Shown piece after piece: positions 31,409-33,572 of a stretch of DNA of 33,572 nt. Within the stretch, counting starts at the first letter, position 1. Each line of letters starts with the position of its first letter. The notes below the pieces were generated by a model, which did not search any database, was not told where the DNA came from, and saw only the letters and a list, made by a program, of their open reading frames with translations. The stretch is from FCB group bacterium (lineage in GTDB: Bacteria > Fidelibacterota > Marinisomatia > SCGC-AAA003-L08 > JACNLC01): the NCBI GenBank assembly GCA_013152375.1, contig JAADGM010000029.1, positions 1 to 33,572 on the forward strand. Reading direction: 5' to 3'. The translations under genes and the position numbers were made by a program.

Positions 31409-32205
31409 TCCTGGTTAGGGGTGCCGGTGAACTTGCCACGGCAGCGGCGATCAGTCTGTGGAAAAGCGGCTATGACGTTGTTGCAACCGATTTGCGCACG
31501 CCCCTGGCCATTCGCCGGACGGTAGCCTTTTGCGAGGTCATGTTTACCGGCCGGACCACTGTTGAGGGTGTCAGGGCCGTCCGCTGTGACCCTGAGGCTG
31601 TGCCTGCGTTCCTGGGGCAAGGCAAACTCCCGGTCCTGGTGGATACCCCGGATCTGACCCGGGAACTATCTGCCGGGGTGCTGGTGGATGCCAGAATGCT
31701 CAAAACCGTACAGGCGGATATGCGGTCCCAAGCCCGTCTGACCATCGGCCTGGGTCCGGGATTTACCGCCGGGGAAAATTGCCACCTGGTGATTGAAACC
31801 TTGCGGGGGCATGATCTGGGCCGGATCATCGAGATCGGACCTCCTGCCCGGGATACGGGAATTCCGGGGAATATCGCCGGTGAAACCCGCCGCCGGGTGG
31901 TGCGGGCACCTGCAGACGGACAAATCAGCTGGCAGGTGGAGTTAGGGGATCTGGTATCGGAACGGGACCTGATGGGGAACATCTCATCAGAAACCCCCAT
32001 CTATGCACCGCTGTCCGGATTGGTCCGGGGGTTGATCGCACCGGGATTGACGGTTCCCAGAGGTCTCAAGATCGCGGATGTCGATCCCCGAGGTGACCGT
32101 GTGAACTTCTCTACAATCTCTGACAAGGCCAGAGCCGTTGGCAGAGCAGTTCTGGAAGCTGTTTTATCAAATCACTTTTTACCGGAAGGAACTCATGAAC
32201 CCTGA
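31405..32205 (+). CDS. yqeB: SDMH maturation protein YqeB/EF2563 family
   Basis: This 266-residue protein begins with a Rossmann-like segment (ILVRGAGELATAAAISLWKSGYDVV), followed by TDLRTPLAIRRTVAFCEVMFTG, a stretch diagnostic for the YqeB/EF2563 family. The C-terminal part (VVRAPADGQISWQVELGDLV and PIYAPLSGLVRGLI) looks like a lipoyl/biotinyl-type beta domain. Members occur only with selenium-dependent molybdenum hydroxylases. Start is the GTG at 31405, overlapping the mocA stop. The 3' end overlaps the xdhC-family gene by 11 bases. Confidence 0.92.
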   Translation: MILVRGAGELATAAAISLWKSGYDVVATDLRTPLAIRRTVAFCEVMFTGRTTVEGVRAVRCDPEAVPAFLGQGKLPVLVDTPDLTRELSAGVLVDARMLKTVQADMRSQARLTIGLGPGFTAGENCHLVIETLRGHDLGRIIEIGPPARDTGIPGNIAGETRRRVVRAPADGQISWQVELGDLVSERDLMGNISSETPIYAPLSGLVRGLIAPGLTVPRGLKIADVDPRGDRVNFSTISDKARAVGRAVLEAVLSNHFLPEGTHEP

Positions 32206-33238
32206 CCTTTATCAATTTCTCACAGAATTCGATTTTAACCAGAAAGCCGCCCTGTGCTCCATTCTTCACCACTCGGGATCCGTCCCCCGGAAAGACCATC
32301 CGCTGATGATGGTTCTCGAAGACGGCAGCACCCTGGGAACCGTCGGCGGTGGAGCGTTGGAACACCAGGCCGGGGTAGCCTCCATGGAAGTCCTGAAAAC
32401 GGGTCTTCCCCAATTACTTCAGTCCAGTATGTCCGGGACTGATCTTTCCAAGGATGCCGGTATTTGCGGAGGGTCGGTGAAGCTGCTGGTGGAGGAATTC
32501 ACGCCCGCCCTGCAGCGACTTTGGCAGAGGGTCCCCATTTTTTCCGATCCGGCCATTCCCTGTCTCATGATCACCGGCTACGATCCGGAGGCGAAGGAGA
32601 CAGTATTTCATTTTGCCGTCACAGAAGATCAGCTGCCGGAAGTTCCCCGCTTTTTAAGGGATGCGGCGGAGACTGCATTTCAGCGGCGGGCCTCAACAAA
32701 CCTCCGTAAAGACGAAAAGGTTATTCTGTTGCGCTATTTTGCTCCGGCACCCGTTCTGCATATTTTCGGAGCGGGACATGTGGGATCAGCCGTGGCAGAC
32801 CTGGCTGACTTTCTGAAGATTGCCGTGAAAATTTATGATGACAGGGCGGAGTTGGCCAACCCGGAACGCTTCCCGTTTGCCAGGACGGTTTCGACCGATC
32901 CACTCGGGGACCTGAAAAAAAACTCACACTTCGGGGAACAGGACATGGTGCTGGTTTCAACCCGGAACCATAAATCCGACCTGCAGATCATGCGCTGGCT
33001 TTTGGGAATGAACCTGCCCTATATTGGTCTCATGAGCAGCCGCCGTAAGTGGCAGTTGATCGCGGATGCGCTCCTCAACGAAGGTATATCTCAAGAAAAG
33101 ATTGAAGCCGTATTTGCGCCGGTAGGATTGGATATCGGGGCCGATACTGTCCCCGAAATTGCGCTGAGCATCCTCACGGAGATCGTGTTTCATCAAAAAA
33201 AGCAGTGCGCCTCACCTTTAGCGCTCCGGGAAAAATGA
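32195..33238 (+). CDS. XdhC/CoxI family molybdenum cofactor insertion protein
   Basis: This 347-residue protein is the cofactor chaperone that sulfurates and inserts molybdenum cofactor into xanthine-dehydrogenase-type enzymes. The N-terminal XdhC/CoxI domain shows ALCSILHHSGSVPRKDHPLM and GTVGGGALE, and the C-terminal Rossmann domain shows LHIFGAGHVGSAVADLA and IGLMSSRRK, then PVGLDIGADTVPEIALSI. The ATG at 32195 is chosen because GGAAGGA precedes it; the start at 32138 in the ORF track lies in yqeB. Note that the name clashes with the E. coli Fe-S subunit XdhC. It can serve both hydroxylases of the cluster. Confidence 0.94.
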   Translation: MNPDLYQFLTEFDFNQKAALCSILHHSGSVPRKDHPLMMVLEDGSTLGTVGGGALEHQAGVASMEVLKTGLPQLLQSSMSGTDLSKDAGICGGSVKLLVEEFTPALQRLWQRVPIFSDPAIPCLMITGYDPEAKETVFHFAVTEDQLPEVPRFLRDAAETAFQRRASTNLRKDEKVILLRYFAPAPVLHIFGAGHVGSAVADLADFLKIAVKIYDDRAELANPERFPFARTVSTDPLGDLKKNSHFGEQDMVLVSTRNHKSDLQIMRWLLGMNLPYIGLMSSRRKWQLIADALLNEGISQEKIEAVFAPVGLDIGADTVPEIALSILTEIVFHQKKQCASPLALREK

Positions 33239-33239
33239 T

Positions 33240-33572
33240 GTGATCCGGGAAACCTGTCAGCTCCTTTCGGGGGGGCAGCTGGTTAGGGCGGATTCCATTC
33301 GCCGTGAAGATATCCTGATCCGCGGCGGGAAGATCCTCCGGATTGAAGATCGCATCAGGGATATTCCGTCCGGCTGCCGGCACATTGACTGCGCGGGAAA
33401 ACTCATCTTCCCCGGCATCATCGATACCCACGTTCATCTGAAAGACGCCGCCACCGAGAGCCGGGCTGCCCTCCGGGGAGGTGTCACTGCCATCATGGAT
33501 TTCAGCCGACATGAAAAAGGAAAATCTCTGCTCGAAAGCGTACGACAGAGGAAGGCTGAACTGGCCGGGTGC
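33240..33572 (+). CDS. Dihydropyrimidinase/HyuA-like amidohydrolase, N-terminal part (cut by window edge)
   Basis: An open frame of 111 codons runs from a GTG at 33240 to the window end and is absent from the ORF track because it has no stop. It reads GGQLVRADSIRREDILIRGG, then the metal-binding signature IIDTHVHLKD and GGVTAIMDF, which are the start of the dihydropyrimidinase/hydantoinase branch. In E. coli the equivalent HyuA belongs to the same purine cluster and opens a hydantoin- or dihydropyrimidine-like ring. The GTG overlaps the XdhC-family stop region by spacing of one base; an ATG at 33238 is immediately followed by a stop and is excluded. Allantoinase or dihydroorotase are less likely alternatives. 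Confidence 0.85.
   Translation, partial: MIRETCQLLSGGQLVRADSIRREDILIRGGKILRIEDRIRDIPSGCRHIDCAGKLIFPGIIDTHVHLKDAATESRAALRGGVTAIMDFSRHEKGKSLLESVRQRKAELAGC

Noticed and set aside
1-33572. CRISPR array, tRNA, rRNA, insertion sequence or prophage
   Set aside because: No spaced direct repeats, no tRNA-like arm pattern and no transposase or integrase reading was noticed on either strand.

Overview
The window looks like a chromosomal segment of a Gram-negative, probably anaerobic or facultative bacterium of roughly 50% G+C. The MerTP fusion, the Na+/phosphate symporter and the dense minus-strand operons would fit an environmental FCB-type or deltaproteobacterium-like lineage, but no phylogenetic marker is present, so taxonomy is only a guess. 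No rRNA, tRNA, CRISPR, transposase or phage gene was seen.

Left part (1-11.2 kb) is a set of small housekeeping and stress modules: the N-terminal part of an unrecognised gene (minus strand, cut by the window edge); an extended SDR reductase (minus); a divergent two-gene mercury resistance operon, merTP-merA (plus), with no merR nearby; a phosphate module with phoB-phoR (minus) divergent from a Na+/Pi symporter and a PhoU-like gene (plus), closed by two intrinsic terminators; and a minus-strand unit tetR-crp-thioredoxin-like-doxX whose first gene has a palindrome lying inside its predicted promoter.

Right part (11.3-33.6 kb) is one large catabolic island of the E. coli ygeW-xdhD type (selenium-dependent molybdenum hydroxylase, SDMH, and anaerobic purine degradation). 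A minus-strand run of closely packed, often overlapping genes goes from 29.8 kb down to 11.3 kb: XdhD-like Mo subunit, SsnA, YgeY, YgeW, a 488-aa PLP enzyme, a threonine-synthase-like PLP enzyme, SDMH Fe-S and FAD subunits, YgfK, then after a 0.2-kb gap an 8-oxoguanine-deaminase-like amidohydrolase and a second complete three-subunit xanthine-dehydrogenase-type enzyme. Divergently, on the plus strand, lie the maturation genes yqeC, mocA/ygfJ, yqeB and xdhC, then the start of a dihydropyrimidinase/HyuA-type gene cut by the right edge.

Read together, the two hydroxylases and the 8-oxoguanine deaminase would make xanthine or urate from purines; YgfK (reductive flavo-Fe-S enzyme), SsnA, HyuA-like, YgeY and YgeW would open and strip the ring; and the two PLP enzymes would complete ammonia release. 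The canonical diaminopropionate ammonia-lyase YgeX is not recognisable; the two PLP fold-type II enzymes occupy its place. A further oddity is the 3' end of ygfK, where a perfect 7-bp tandem duplication and a protein-like 47-codon frame run across and past the stop codon.
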